DNA of 64,000 bases from Natronorubrum halophilum (lineage in GTDB: Archaea > Halobacteriota > Halobacteria > Halobacteriales > Natrialbaceae): positions 744,001 to 808,000 of the forward strand of contig NZ_QQTY01000002.1 in the NCBI RefSeq assembly GCF_003670115.1. Reading direction: 5' to 3'. This document shows, one piece after another, positions 19,058 through 27,896 of this stretch. Under the pieces are notes generated by a model. That model was not told where the DNA came from, did not search any database, and saw only the letters and a list, made by a program, of their open reading frames with translations. Position numbers and translations under genes: made by a program. How positions within the stretch are numbered: position 1 is the stretch's first letter; every line of letters begins with the position of its first letter.

Positions 19058-20962
19058 ATGAGCGACGACGAACTTATCTGGCGAATCGCAGGCGGTTCCG
19101 GTGACGGAATCGACTCGACGAGCCAGAACTTCGCGAAAGCGCTGATGCGCTCGGGGCTCGACGTATTCACTCACCGCCACTATCCGTCGCGGATCCGCGG
19201 TGGCCACACGTACGTCGAAATTCGGGCCGCAGCCGACGAGGTACAGTCACGAGGGGATGGCTACAACTTCCTGCTTTCACTGGGCGACTCCTTCGCCCGC
19301 AACCCGCAGGAAGAGGCCTATTACGGCAACGAAGAGATCAAGCCACTCTCGGAGAACTTAGACGAACTGCGAGAAGGAGGAATCATCGTGTACGACGAGG
19401 GCCTCATCAGCGAGGAGGACGTCGAAGCGATCAACCTCGAGGAGCGTGCCGAGGAGAACGACTGGCACGTCTTCCCGATGGACCTCCGCGGTCTCGCCAA
19501 GGAACACGGCCGCGAGGTCATGCGGAACACGGCCGGCGTCGGCGTCACCGCAGCGCTGTTGGACATGGATCTCGAGCACATCGAGAACCTGATGTCCGAT
19601 GCGATGTCCGACGACATTCTCGAGGCGAACCTCGAGATTCTCCACGAGGCCTACGAGACCGTCAACGAGGAGTACGAGTTCGAACACGACCTTCGTGTCC
19701 CGACCGGCGAGCACGAGACCGAACAGGCGCTCCTGTCGGGTTCGAACGCGATCGCCTACGGCGCGATCGACGGTGGCTGCCGATTCATCGCGGGCTACCC
19801 GATGACGCCGTGGACGGACGTGTTCACCATCCTCACCCAGAACTTCCCGGAGATGGGCGGTATCTCCGAACAGGTCGAGGACGAGATCGCCGCCGCCGCG
19901 CTGGCCGTCGGTGCGAGCCACGCCGGTGTCAAAGCCATGTCCGGCTCCTCCGGCGGTGGCTTCGCGCTGATGAGCGAACCGCTCGGACTCGCCGAGATGA
20001 CCGAGACGCCGCTGGTCCTCGTCGAGTCGATGCGCGCCGGTCCCTCGACCGGACTGCCGACCAAACCGGAACAGGCTGACCTCGAGTTCGTTCTCTACAC
20101 GAGCCAGGGCGACTCCTCGCGGGTCGTCTTCGCGCCGGGGAACATCGAGGAGGCCTACGAGCAGACCCGCCTGGCGTTCGACATCGCCTGGGAGTACCAG
20201 ATCCCGACGATCATCATCTACGACCAGAAGCTCTCCGGCGAGAACAAGAACGTCGACGTCGAGTTCTTCGACCGCGAACCGGAACCGGGACTCGGATCGA
20301 CGCTGACCGAGGAGGAACTGAAGGAAGCCGCCCACGACGTGAGCGGCAAGTTCAAACGCTTCAACTACGAGGACGCCGAGAACAACGTCGCCCCGCGGTC
20401 GCTTCCCGGCCAGAAGGGCGGACGGTACCTCGCGACCGGCAACGAACACAGTCCGGTCGGACACATCGAAGAGGATCCCGACAACCGCGTCGCCCAGATG
20501 ACGCGGCGGGTCGAGAAACTCGAGTCCATCCGCGAGGAACTCGACGAAGAACATCCCTCGAACCAGACCTACTTCGGCGACGAAACGGCCGACTACGGGA
20601 TTATCACGTGGGGTTCGAGTCACGGCGCCGTCGCAGAGGCCGTCGAACGCCTGAACGACGATGGTCACTCCGTCAAGGGAATCACCGTCTCGGACATGAT
20701 GCCGTTCCCCGAGCAAGAGGTGACCGAGTTCATCGAGAGCGTCGACGAAGCGATGGTCGTCGAGATGAACGCCACCGCACAGTTCCGCGGCCTGATCCAG
20801 AAGGAACTGGGTCGCTTCGGCGAGAAACTCACGAGCCTGCTCAAGTACAACGGCAACCCGTTCGAACCCGCAGAGGTCGTCGAAGGATACGAGGTCAACC
20901 TCGCCGAGGATGACCGCGAACCGACCGCGCAGGTCCGAATCGAACCTGCTGCAGGTGATTAA
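19058..20962 (+). CDS. porA: Pyruvate (2-oxoacid):ferredoxin oxidoreductase, fused gamma-alpha subunit
   Basis: 634 residues. Oxidises a 2-oxoacid to acyl-CoA with ferredoxin as acceptor, the main haloarchaeal route from pyruvate to acetyl-CoA. Residues about 1-190 are the gamma domain (RIAGGSGDGIDSTSQNFAKA, RIRGGHTYVEIRA); from about 215 the alpha PFOR domain (NAIAYGAIDGGCRFIAGYPM, SGSSGGGFALMSEP, THE-type segment KPEQADLEFVLYTSQGD). The length fits haloarchaeal PorA (about 630) better than KorA (about 590), from memory, so 2-oxoglutarate specificity is not ruled out. porB follows two bases downstream. Confidence 0.88.
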   Translation: MSDDELIWRIAGGSGDGIDSTSQNFAKALMRSGLDVFTHRHYPSRIRGGHTYVEIRAAADEVQSRGDGYNFLLSLGDSFARNPQEEAYYGNEEIKPLSENLDELREGGIIVYDEGLISEEDVEAINLEERAEENDWHVFPMDLRGLAKEHGREVMRNTAGVGVTAALLDMDLEHIENLMSDAMSDDILEANLEILHEAYETVNEEYEFEHDLRVPTGEHETEQALLSGSNAIAYGAIDGGCRFIAGYPMTPWTDVFTILTQNFPEMGGISEQVEDEIAAAALAVGASHAGVKAMSGSSGGGFALMSEPLGLAEMTETPLVLVESMRAGPSTGLPTKPEQADLEFVLYTSQGDSSRVVFAPGNIEEAYEQTRLAFDIAWEYQIPTIIIYDQKLSGENKNVDVEFFDREPEPGLGSTLTEEELKEAAHDVSGKFKRFNYEDAENNVAPRSLPGQKGGRYLATGNEHSPVGHIEEDPDNRVAQMTRRVEKLESIREELDEEHPSNQTYFGDETADYGIITWGSSHGAVAEAVERLNDDGHSVKGITVSDMMPFPEQEVTEFIESVDEAMVVEMNATAQFRGLIQKELGRFGEKLTSLLKYNGNPFEPAEVVEGYEVNLAEDDREPTAQVRIEPAAGD

Positions 20963-20964
20963 TC

Positions 20965-21900
20965 ATGAGTGCATTCAACGCAATCGGTGAAGAACGAGAG
21001 ATCGACCGGGACGAGTTCACGCCCGGTGTCGAACCGCAGCCGACCTGGTGTCCGGGCTGTGGCGACTTCGGGGTCCTGAAATCGCTGAAACAGGCCCTCC
21101 CCGAAGTCGGCAGGACGCCTGAAGAAGTGCTGACGGTGACCGGGATCGGCTGTTCCGGCAAGCTGAACAGCTACCTGGACACGTACGGCTTCCACACGAT
21201 CCACGGGCGCTCGCTGCCCGTCGCTCGTGCCGCGAAGCTCGCGAACCCGGAACTCGAGGTCATCGCCGCGGGCGGTGACGGCGACGGCTACGGGATCGGT
21301 GGCAACCACTGGATCCACACGGCCCGGGAGAACCACGACATCACGTACATCGTCTTCAACAACGAGATTTTCGGCCTGACGAAGGGACAGACCTCGCCGA
21401 CGAGTCCGAAGGGTCACAAGTCCAAGACGCAGCCCTCGGGCAGCGCGAAGACGCCGCTGCGACCGCTGTCGATGTCGCTGAACGCCGGCGCGAGCTACGT
21501 CGCTCGGACGGCCGCCGTCAACCCGAACCAGGCAAAGGAGATCATCGCGGAGGCCATCGAACACGACGGCTTCGCCCACGTCGACTTCCTGACGCAGTGT
21601 CCGACGTGGAACAAGGACGCCCGTCAGTACGTGCCCTACATCGACGTCCAGGAGTCCGACGATTACGACTTCGACATCCACGACCGGCGCGAAGCCGCCG
21701 AGATGATGCACGAGACCGAGGACGTGCTCAAGGACGGAACCGTCCTCACCGGTCGGTACTACGTCGACGACGACCGACCGTCCTACCAGCAAGAGAAGAC
21801 CGCCGTCGGCGAGATGCCCGACGAACCGCTCGCGGAGCGGTACTTCGACGACGACGCCGAGTGGGAGCGCAGCTACGACCTGCTCGAGCGCCACACCTGA
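20965..21900 (+). CDS. porB: Pyruvate (2-oxoacid):ferredoxin oxidoreductase, beta subunit
   Basis: 311 residues. Carries thiamine diphosphate (GGDGDGYGIGGNHWIHT to FNNEIFGLTKGQ) and one [4Fe-4S] cluster. The four cluster ligands are visible: Cys29 and Cys32 (TWCPGCGD), Cys63 (GIGCSG) and Cys212 (LTQCPTWN). This is the haloarchaeal two-subunit type lacking the extra ferredoxin domain. It has a GGTGATT Shine-Dalgarno-like sequence before the ATG. The T8 tract at 21939 probably ends the porAB transcript. Confidence 0.9.
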   Translation: MSAFNAIGEEREIDRDEFTPGVEPQPTWCPGCGDFGVLKSLKQALPEVGRTPEEVLTVTGIGCSGKLNSYLDTYGFHTIHGRSLPVARAAKLANPELEVIAAGGDGDGYGIGGNHWIHTARENHDITYIVFNNEIFGLTKGQTSPTSPKGHKSKTQPSGSAKTPLRPLSMSLNAGASYVARTAAVNPNQAKEIIAEAIEHDGFAHVDFLTQCPTWNKDARQYVPYIDVQESDDYDFDIHDRREAAEMMHETEDVLKDGTVLTGRYYVDDDRPSYQQEKTAVGEMPDEPLAERYFDDDAEWERSYDLLERHT

Positions 21901-21938
21901 ACGCGACGGCCGATATCGAGACGCGGTTCGGCGTTCGA

Positions 21939-21946
21939 TTTTTTTT
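21939..21946 (+). terminator. T-tract terminator after porAB
   Basis: Eight consecutive T residues 39 bases after the porB stop in an otherwise GC-rich stretch. Archaeal termination commonly uses such oligo-T tracts. Confidence 0.6.
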
Positions 21947-22051
21947 GGGACGAACGGAGAGCAACGGGAGACGTGAGTCCGATCACCGCTCGTTTTCGGC
22001 CGGTCGCCGGCGCGAGCGATCCGGACGCGAGTACGATTCTGGACGCGGGAT

Positions 22052-23221
22052 TCAACAGTTCGTTTCGAGCGACTCACCGACTGAAACGGCCGTCCCGCGC
22101 TCGTACGACGCATCGGCGAAAACCGAGTAGTACACGCCGTCGCACGACCATTGGAGTTCCGTTCCCTCGTCAGTACGCTCGATCGCTCCCGATACGTCGC
22201 CGACGGTGACCGACTCCCCGGTGGTCGCGAACAGACGCGGTCCGTCGCTCGTGGTGACCGTAACCGGGCTTTGGTCCCCGTTTCGGTAGGACAGCGACAC
22301 CTGCGTTCGATTTTCGTCGGGGAACTCGTATTCGGTGACGCCGTCGAGTTCGACGGCGTCGGGGAGCGCTTCAGCCGCCGGTTCGGCGACCGCGAACGGA
22401 ACGGTCGCATCGGCCTCGTCGATCGTGTCGTACTGTTCGATCGACGGGAACGAGAACTCGGAGGCGTTTTCGTCGCCATCGCTTTCGTTCTCATCGGTCG
22501 ACGTCTCCGGCGGTTCGAACAGGTCCTCCTCGAGTCCCGCGTCGATCGAGAGGTTCCAGTAGGTCGTCTCAAGTTCGATACCGTCGCCGGCGATCGCGTG
22601 TTTGACCGGGAACATCGTCTCCTGATCGAGCCAGAGTTCGACCCGGTCGGCGCTTCGTTCGTAGGGTTCTCCCTCGGCCGTCTCGAGCGCAAGCACGTAC
22701 TCCGTATCCCCGACCCGAACGCTAATCGAGCGCTCGATCGTCTCGTTCCCCGGGGGATCGAGCGCGACGCGGTAGACGTCTCGACCGTCGATCGTCGTCT
22801 CCTCGATGGACGTCACGTCGTACGCCTCGACGTACTTCTCGGGTTGCCCGTAGAGCCCCTCGAGGAGGGATTTCGCGTCCGGATCGATCTCGAAACTGCG
22901 CACCGAGTCGTTCTCGAGATCGTGGAAGTAGCGTTCGGTGCCGTCGTTGACGATGACCATGTCACCCGTCTCGATCCGACTGCTGCCGTCGGCGCGCAGC
23001 CAGACGGTTTCCGTGTGCGTGGACGTTTCACCGTCGATCGTTTCGCGAACTTCGACCGTCGCGGCGAGTTCGTCGGGCGCGTTCGTCTCGTCGAGTCGCT
23101 CCTCGAGATGGGCCTGTGAGACGCCCTCGTCGGGGAGTGCGACACAGCCGGCAGTCAGGAGTGCGAGTACGGAAACCACCAGGAAGCAGACGGGGACGCG
23201 GCCGGCGTCGCTGGAGACCAT
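22052..23221 (-). CDS. LolA-like/DUF4367-type secreted lipoprotein
   Basis: 389 residues. Signal sequence CFLVVSVLALLTAGC with lipobox cysteine near residue 26. Residues about 35-230 have LolA-like features (ELWLDQETMFPVKHAI, ATTYWNLSIDAGLEED-type strand). A low-complexity acidic linker rich in Asn/Glu/Asp follows. The C-terminal domain (about 265-389) ends LQWSCDGVYYSVF. The same two-domain layout and a WxCD-Y-V ending occur in the lipoprotein at 5495-6640, so the two are paralogues. Minus-strand TATA-like CATAATATG lies about 28 nt upstream. Likely a cell-surface lipid or lipoprotein handling protein; unproven. Confidence 0.75.
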   Translation of the reverse strand: MVSSDAGRVPVCFLVVSVLALLTAGCVALPDEGVSQAHLEERLDETNAPDELAATVEVRETIDGETSTHTETVWLRADGSSRIETGDMVIVNDGTERYFHDLENDSVRSFEIDPDAKSLLEGLYGQPEKYVEAYDVTSIEETTIDGRDVYRVALDPPGNETIERSISVRVGDTEYVLALETAEGEPYERSADRVELWLDQETMFPVKHAIAGDGIELETTYWNLSIDAGLEEDLFEPPETSTDENESDGDENASEFSFPSIEQYDTIDEADATVPFAVAEPAAEALPDAVELDGVTEYEFPDENRTQVSLSYRNGDQSPVTVTTSDGPRLFATTGESVTVGDVSGAIERTDEGTELQWSCDGVYYSVFADASYERGTAVSVGESLETNC

Positions 23222-23347
23222 AGTCGATGAATCGGGAGCCGACGCATATTATGTCATCGGTCGCGAGTGACACACGGGCTGGACCGAGAGGAGAACGATC
23301 GTCTCCGAGACTGTGGCGCGCCGGGGGAACGGGTTTCGGTGACGGCC

Positions 23348-23674
23348 CTACTGATCGTACTCGCCGCGGTAGCCCACGCCCCGTGCGAACAGTTTCGTGA
23401 GGTAGCTCAGAACGAGCAAGGTGACGATCAACCCGCCGAGCGCGACGGGCTGGAAGCCGTAGATCATCTCCCGAACCGCGTAGGCGACGACGAGAACCCC
23501 CATGAACAAGGCCGTTCCGCCGGCCCACCGGGAGACGTAAGCCGGATCGACCGACTCGTCGTAGTCGGCGTGGAGGTCGGCCCGCCCGCGGATACCGATG
23601 AGGTAGCCGAGGCCCACAATTGCGATTCCGCAGACCAACCAGACGGCCCCGCTGATGATGTTCGGGTCGACCAT
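23348..23674 (-). CDS. Small membrane protein, three transmembrane segments
   Basis: 108 residues. Hydrophobic helices at about 5-27 (IISGAVWLVCGIAIVGLGYLI), 48-68 and 76-93, with a polar DLHADYDESVDP loop after helix 1. It resembles DUF3784-type small membrane proteins, but I do not claim the family. No catalytic residues. It is divergent from the Lrp regulator, whose promoter region lies about 200 bp away. Confidence 0.65.
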   Translation of the reverse strand: MVDPNIISGAVWLVCGIAIVGLGYLIGIRGRADLHADYDESVDPAYVSRWAGGTALFMGVLVVAYAVREMIYGFQPVALGGLIVTLLVLSYLTKLFARGVGYRGEYDQ

Positions 23675-23878
23675 GTCGTTCGCTGAAACTGGGATCAGCG
23701 GGCGAATAAGTCCGACGGTCCAGCGGCCGAACGAGACCCGCGCCGAACACCGGTCGGCAGTTCGATGATAGGTATCCGAATTCGAGAGAGTTACCCCTCG
23801 AACACCGACGCTTCCGTCGGGTTACCGGTCGTTTTCATATACAAAAGATATTTTTCCGTCGGAGCAAAACAGAGTAGT

Positions 23879-24307
23879 ATGAGTACACAGGCGACGGAAG
23901 ATCGCATCCTCGAGGTTCTCGAGGAGGATGCCCAGGCGTCCTACGCCGAGATCGCCGACCGGGCAAGCGTTTCGAAACCGACGGTGCGAAAGTACATCAA
24001 CCAACTCGAGGAGGACGGCGTGATCGTCGGCTACTCGGCCGACATCGATCCCAAGAAGCTCTCGAGTAAGACCATCGCGCTGGTCGGACTCGACGTCGCG
24101 AGCGAGCGCTACGTCGAGGCGACGAAGGCGCTCAAGGATTTAGCGGAGATCGAGGCTCTCTACAGTTCGAGCGGCGATCACATGCTGATGGCCGAAGTTC
24201 GCGCCGAAGACGGCGATGCGCTCGGCGAGATCATCTCCGAGAACTTGCTCGAAATCGACGGCGTCACCGCGGCTCACCCCTCTTTCCTGCAGGAACGGCT
24301 GAAGTAG
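23879..24307 (+). CDS. Lrp/AsnC family transcriptional regulator
   Basis: 142 residues from ATG 23879 (MSTQATEDRILEVLEEDAQA). The upstream open frame is not coding. N-terminal helix-turn-helix (SYAEIADRASVSKPTVRKYINQLEEDGVI), then a RAM ligand-binding domain (VGLDVASERYVEATKAL, LYSSSGDHMLMAEV). Such proteins bind DNA as dimers or octamers and sense amino acids. TATA-like GATATTTTT about 29 nt upstream. A CCGACG-cttc-CGTCGG inverted repeat at 23805-23820 upstream might be an autoregulatory site. Targets unknown. Confidence 0.88.
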   Translation: MSTQATEDRILEVLEEDAQASYAEIADRASVSKPTVRKYINQLEEDGVIVGYSADIDPKKLSSKTIALVGLDVASERYVEATKALKDLAEIEALYSSSGDHMLMAEVRAEDGDALGEIISENLLEIDGVTAAHPSFLQERLK

Positions 24308-24382
24308 TCAGCCCGTTCGACAGTCTCGACCACACACTGTATGGCTATCCCGTTTTCACCCCGGCCAGCGTAGGGCGACGCG

Positions 24383-24880
24383 ATGCCATCGTACGACCGT
24401 CAGACGACGATCGACGCACCGCTCGAGGACGTCTGGCAATTTCACTCGGGGATCGAGGCGCTCGAGGCGGTGACGCCCGAGTGGATGGGGCTTCGTGTCG
24501 AGTCGGTGATCGGACCGGACGGAGAGCCGGATCCGGAGCGACTCGAGGCCGGGTCCGAAATCTCGCTGTCGATGCGGCCGTTCGACGCGGGGCCGCGACA
24601 GTACTGGACGTCGCTGATCACGGAGCGTGAGCGCGGTGACGGGAGCGCGTACTTCCGCGACGAGATGGTCCGCGGGCCGTTCGATCGCTGGGAGCACACG
24701 CACGCCTTTTACGCCGACGGCGATCGGACGCTGCTCCGGGACCGCGTCGAGTACGACCTTCCGCTCGGTGGTGTCGACGAGATCGGCGGGATCAACAGCG
24801 TCGTGTCCGCGGTCTCGCAATTCGGTTTCGAGACCATGTTTCGGCCGCGTCATCGGGCGACGAAGGCGCGCCTCGAGTGA
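24383..24880 (+). CDS. SRPBCC (START-like) family protein
   Basis: 165 residues. MPSYDRQTTIDAPLEDVWQF is the N-terminal strand-helix of the polyketide cyclase/SRPBCC fold. The central FRDEMVRGPFDRWEHTHAF and C-terminal LLRDRVEYDLPLGG strands with a long final helix match the hydrophobic-pocket fold. The ligand is unknown. The next gene starts 93 bp downstream. Confidence 0.8.
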   Translation: MPSYDRQTTIDAPLEDVWQFHSGIEALEAVTPEWMGLRVESVIGPDGEPDPERLEAGSEISLSMRPFDAGPRQYWTSLITERERGDGSAYFRDEMVRGPFDRWEHTHAFYADGDRTLLRDRVEYDLPLGGVDEIGGINSVVSAVSQFGFETMFRPRHRATKARLE

Positions 24881-24972
24881 GTACCGCAAAACCGGTTCGT
24901 TCGGAGACGATCGGCCGCTCGTTCAACGATCGAACCACGCTCGTTTTGGTGGTCGGTTCGGTAGCTCTACGT

Positions 24973-25590
24973 ATGAGCGAACACGATGATCCCCCCATCG
25001 CCCGACGGCGGCTTCTGGGTCTGCTCGGCACGGGAGCGGCGATCGGTCTCTCGGGTTGCATCGGCGATGGCATTGGGGGGCTCGGGAGCGACGATACCGG
25101 GGGTGAGACCGACGGCGCGGACACGAGTCAGTCCTACGCGCCGAACGTCGACCAGCACCCGGGCGACGAACCGATCGAGTTCGACGAGAGCCACCACTGT
25201 GCGGTCTGTAATATGAAACCGATCGACTACCCCCAGTGGCGGAGTCAACTCGCCCACGAAAACGGCGAGGGCGCGGTTTTCGATACACCCGGCTGCCTGT
25301 TCGCCTACACCGTCGCGACGTCGTCCGGCTCGGAGATCGTCGGGGCCTGGACGACCGAGTTCGAGACGGACACCCTCCTCGATGCCAGCGAGGCGCACTT
25401 CGTACTGATCACCGACGCGGACGCCGCTGACGATCCGATGAAGATCAATCCGCGCGTGTTCGGCAACTACGACGACGCCGTCGCGTACCTCGACGAGTGG
25501 GAGGCAGAAGCGCTCACGGAAGACGACATCATCGGTCTGGACGACGTCGATCGCGAGACCGCGTCGATATACCGCGAAAACCGCATCTAA
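24973..25590 (+). CDS. NosL-like secreted lipoprotein (copper-site protein)
   Basis: 205 residues from ATG 24973. ARRRLLGLLGTGAAIGLSGC gives a Tat-type signal with a lipobox. The segment HHCAVCNMKPIDYP is the Cys-x2-Cys-x-Met metal motif of NosL, a copper chaperone for nitrous oxide reductase. Later parts (FDTPGCLFAYTV, KINPRVFGNYDDAVAYLDEW) also follow the NosL pattern. No nosZ or other denitrification gene is nearby, so it may serve another extracellular copper enzyme. An upstream in-frame extension is discarded because the signal peptide starts here. Confidence 0.75.
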   Translation: MSEHDDPPIARRRLLGLLGTGAAIGLSGCIGDGIGGLGSDDTGGETDGADTSQSYAPNVDQHPGDEPIEFDESHHCAVCNMKPIDYPQWRSQLAHENGEGAVFDTPGCLFAYTVATSSGSEIVGAWTTEFETDTLLDASEAHFVLITDADAADDPMKINPRVFGNYDDAVAYLDEWEAEALTEDDIIGLDDVDRETASIYRENRI

Positions 25591-25630
25591 TCGGCCTCGG
25601 TCGGAGCCGTCGACCGCTCTCCGTTCGTTT

Positions 25631-26494
25631 TCACCGGCGGATCGCGAGAACGCCGGCGACGATCAGTCCACCGCCGACGACCGTCGTCGCCGTCACCTGT
25701 TCGCCGAGCGCCACGGCGCCGAAGACGACGGCCACGGCCGGTTCGATCGTACTCGCGATACCCGCTTTGCTCGAGCCGATCCGTCGCAATCCGGCGTACA
25801 GCAGGAGGATCGGCGCTGCGGTCGAGAGCAGCGCCAGCGCGGCCAACAAGCCCCAGGCCGTCGTCTCGGTCGCCGACGGAACTGCGAACGTCCCCATTGC
25901 GAGGCCGATTCCGAGGAACGAGATTCCGGCCGCCGGCAGGACGTGCGCCGAAAGCAACTGCGAACCGACCGACTCGAGAACGCGCTCGCTTCCCATCATG
26001 TACCCCGCGTAGCTCACGGCGGCGACGAGGACGAGGAGGACGCCCCGGGGGTCGACGCCGCTCGGATCCGCGCCGACGATCAGGGCCACGCCCCCGAGCG
26101 ACAGACAGAGCGCGGCGAGGAGTCTTCGATCGACCCGCCGGGGATTCGTGACGGCGGTGACGGTGATGATTATCGCCGGATACGTGTAGAGAACGATGGC
26201 GACCAGTCCCGCGGTCAGATACTCGAGCCCCCAGAAGTAGAAGCCGCTCATGGAGCCGTAGCCGGCGACGCCGAGGACGATCGCCCAGCCGAGCGTTCGG
26301 CCGGTGAGAATCCGGGCTCGCCCTCGAACGGCGAGGAGGAGCCAGAGAGTAATCGAGGCGAAACCGAATCGGAACGCGAGTACGGTCGGGATCGACAGTC
26401 CGACGTCGTTCGCGACGATACCGAAGACGCCCAGGGTACCGAACCCCGCAGCCGACGCGAGGACGTACGCGATCCCGACCGTCTCCTCGTCCAT
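25631..26494 (-). CDS. EamA/DMT family transporter
   Basis: 287 residues, about ten transmembrane helices in two EamA halves (MDEETVGIAYVLASAAGFGT at the start; SRVL-type second half beginning about residue 148). The end ALGEQVTATTVVGGGLIVAGV is the family's signature last pair of helices. Exports metabolites such as amino acids; substrate unknown. Convergent with the NosL-like gene, divergent from a second EamA gene 155 bp away. Confidence 0.85.
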   Translation of the reverse strand: MDEETVGIAYVLASAAGFGTLGVFGIVANDVGLSIPTVLAFRFGFASITLWLLLAVRGRARILTGRTLGWAIVLGVAGYGSMSGFYFWGLEYLTAGLVAIVLYTYPAIIITVTAVTNPRRVDRRLLAALCLSLGGVALIVGADPSGVDPRGVLLVLVAAVSYAGYMMGSERVLESVGSQLLSAHVLPAAGISFLGIGLAMGTFAVPSATETTAWGLLAALALLSTAAPILLLYAGLRRIGSSKAGIASTIEPAVAVVFGAVALGEQVTATTVVGGGLIVAGVLAIRR

Positions 26495-26648
26495 GTGTCG
26501 AGTATCGTGTTCTCGAGCCTATATCGTCGGCGGTCCGGCGTTCCCCTGTCGTCTCGTCGATGGCCCGTGAGACCCACGAGTTGCGACCGGTCGGGCGGAC
26601 CGTTTCGGAATCGGTTTGCGTGATCGCGGTATTCACACCGACGTACGC

Positions 26649-27548
26649 GTGTCCGATCTCGAGGTGGCGCCGACCGTCGCGCTCGCGTTTGCGGTGTTCG
26701 CGGCGAGCACCAGCGCCGTTTTGGTCCGCTGGAGCACGGCTCCGAGTTCGGTCGCCGCCTTCTATCGGGTGTTGTTTACCACGGCGATGGTCGCCCCCGT
26801 CGCCTTCCTGTGGCATCGCGAGGAGTTCGCGCGGCTCTCGCGGCGCGATCTCGGCTTCGCCGCCGTCGCCGGGGTCGCGCTCGCGATTCACTTCGCGGCG
26901 TGGTTCGAGAGCTTGAATTACACGAGCGTCGCGGCGAGCGTCACCATCGTCCAGGGCCAGCCCGTTTTCGTGGCGCTCGGCGCTGGGCTCCTGCTCGGCG
27001 AACGGATTAGCCGCGAGACGGTGCTCGGCATCGCCGTCGCGATTGGCGGTGCCGCCGTGATGTCCCTCGGCGGTGCCGGGACGGCACCCCTCCCCGATGC
27101 GACGCTGTACGGCAACTCGCTCGCGCTGCTCGGCGCGATCACCGTCGCGGGCTACGTGCTCACCGGTCGATCGGTCCGCCAGCGCGTTTCCCTGTTCCCC
27201 TACGTTACCGTCGTCTACACCGCCTGTGCCCTGACGCTGTGCGTGCTCGTCGGCGTACAGGACCACGACTACGTCGCGTATCCGGCCCGCGAGTGGCTGC
27301 TCTTTTTCGCCATGGCCGTCGGCCCCGGCGTCTTCGGACACACCGTCGTCAACTGGGTGCTCAAACACCTCGAGTCGGTCGTTGTCAGCGTCGCGTGGCT
27401 GGGCGAACCCGTCGGCGCGACGATACTCGCGCTCGTCTTGCTCGCGGAGGTTCCCGACGCGGTAACGGTAGTCGGCGGGCTCGTCGTCCTCGCGGGAATC
27501 TACGTGACGACGATCGAGCGAGAACGGCGGCGCAAACCGGCGGAGTAA
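26649..27548 (+). CDS. EamA/DMT family transporter
   Basis: 299 residues from GTG 26649 (MSDLEVAPTVALAF); a TTG at 26616 would add 11 residues. Ten helices in two EamA domains. The first ends at LLLGERISRETVLGIAVAIG, the second at WLGEPVGATILALVLLAEVP. It is a distant paralogue of the divergently transcribed transporter next to it; both control regions share 26495-26648. Substrate unknown. Confidence 0.82.
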   Translation: MSDLEVAPTVALAFAVFAASTSAVLVRWSTAPSSVAAFYRVLFTTAMVAPVAFLWHREEFARLSRRDLGFAAVAGVALAIHFAAWFESLNYTSVAASVTIVQGQPVFVALGAGLLLGERISRETVLGIAVAIGGAAVMSLGGAGTAPLPDATLYGNSLALLGAITVAGYVLTGRSVRQRVSLFPYVTVVYTACALTLCVLVGVQDHDYVAYPAREWLLFFAMAVGPGVFGHTVVNWVLKHLESVVVSVAWLGEPVGATILALVLLAEVPDAVTVVGGLVVLAGIYVTTIERERRRKPAE

Positions 27549-27571
27549 CGGCCGTCGGTGCGGCGAAACTG

Positions 27572-27787
27572 CTACTCCGTGAGCGTCACGAGATAGGCCT
27601 CTCCGGTGTCCGTGATAGTGTAGACGCCACCGGCAATCTGTCGAACGTGACCGTCGGACTGGAGCTCACAGCACTGCTTGGTGACGGTCACCGGATGCGC
27701 CTCGAGCGCCGCCGCCAGCGACGTCACTTCGGTTGGCCCGCGCTCGGCGAGGAGGTCCAAGAGCCCCCGGGTCGAGCAGTGGGTCAT
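27572..27787 (-). CDS. Small winged-helix DNA-binding protein
   Basis: 71 residues from ATG 27787 (MTHCSTRGLLDLLAERGPTE). A single helix-turn-helix/wing: VTSLAAALEAHPVTVTKQCCELQ is the recognition region, and GGVYTITDTGEAYL the wing. A TATA-like CATATTTTACC about 26 nt upstream predicts a leaderless transcript from this ATG, so the longer frame to 27871 is rejected. Convergent with the EamA gene; possibly its regulator, but nothing shows that directly. Confidence 0.7.
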   Translation of the reverse strand: MTHCSTRGLLDLLAERGPTEVTSLAAALEAHPVTVTKQCCELQSDGHVRQIAGGVYTITDTGEAYLVTLTE

Positions 27788-27896
27788 TGTGGTAACACAG
27801 ATCACGGTAAAATATGCCATAATATTTTCGGTGAACAGGGAAGTGAGACGAATCGACGTCACGTCTCCCATTCGGCGGACTCGCGAGCGACTGCGC

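Noticed and set aside
19058-20962. Calling the gene pair korAB (2-oxoglutarate)
   Set aside because: Subunit lengths fit porAB better, from memory of haloarchaeal enzymes; kept as an alternative in the annotation.
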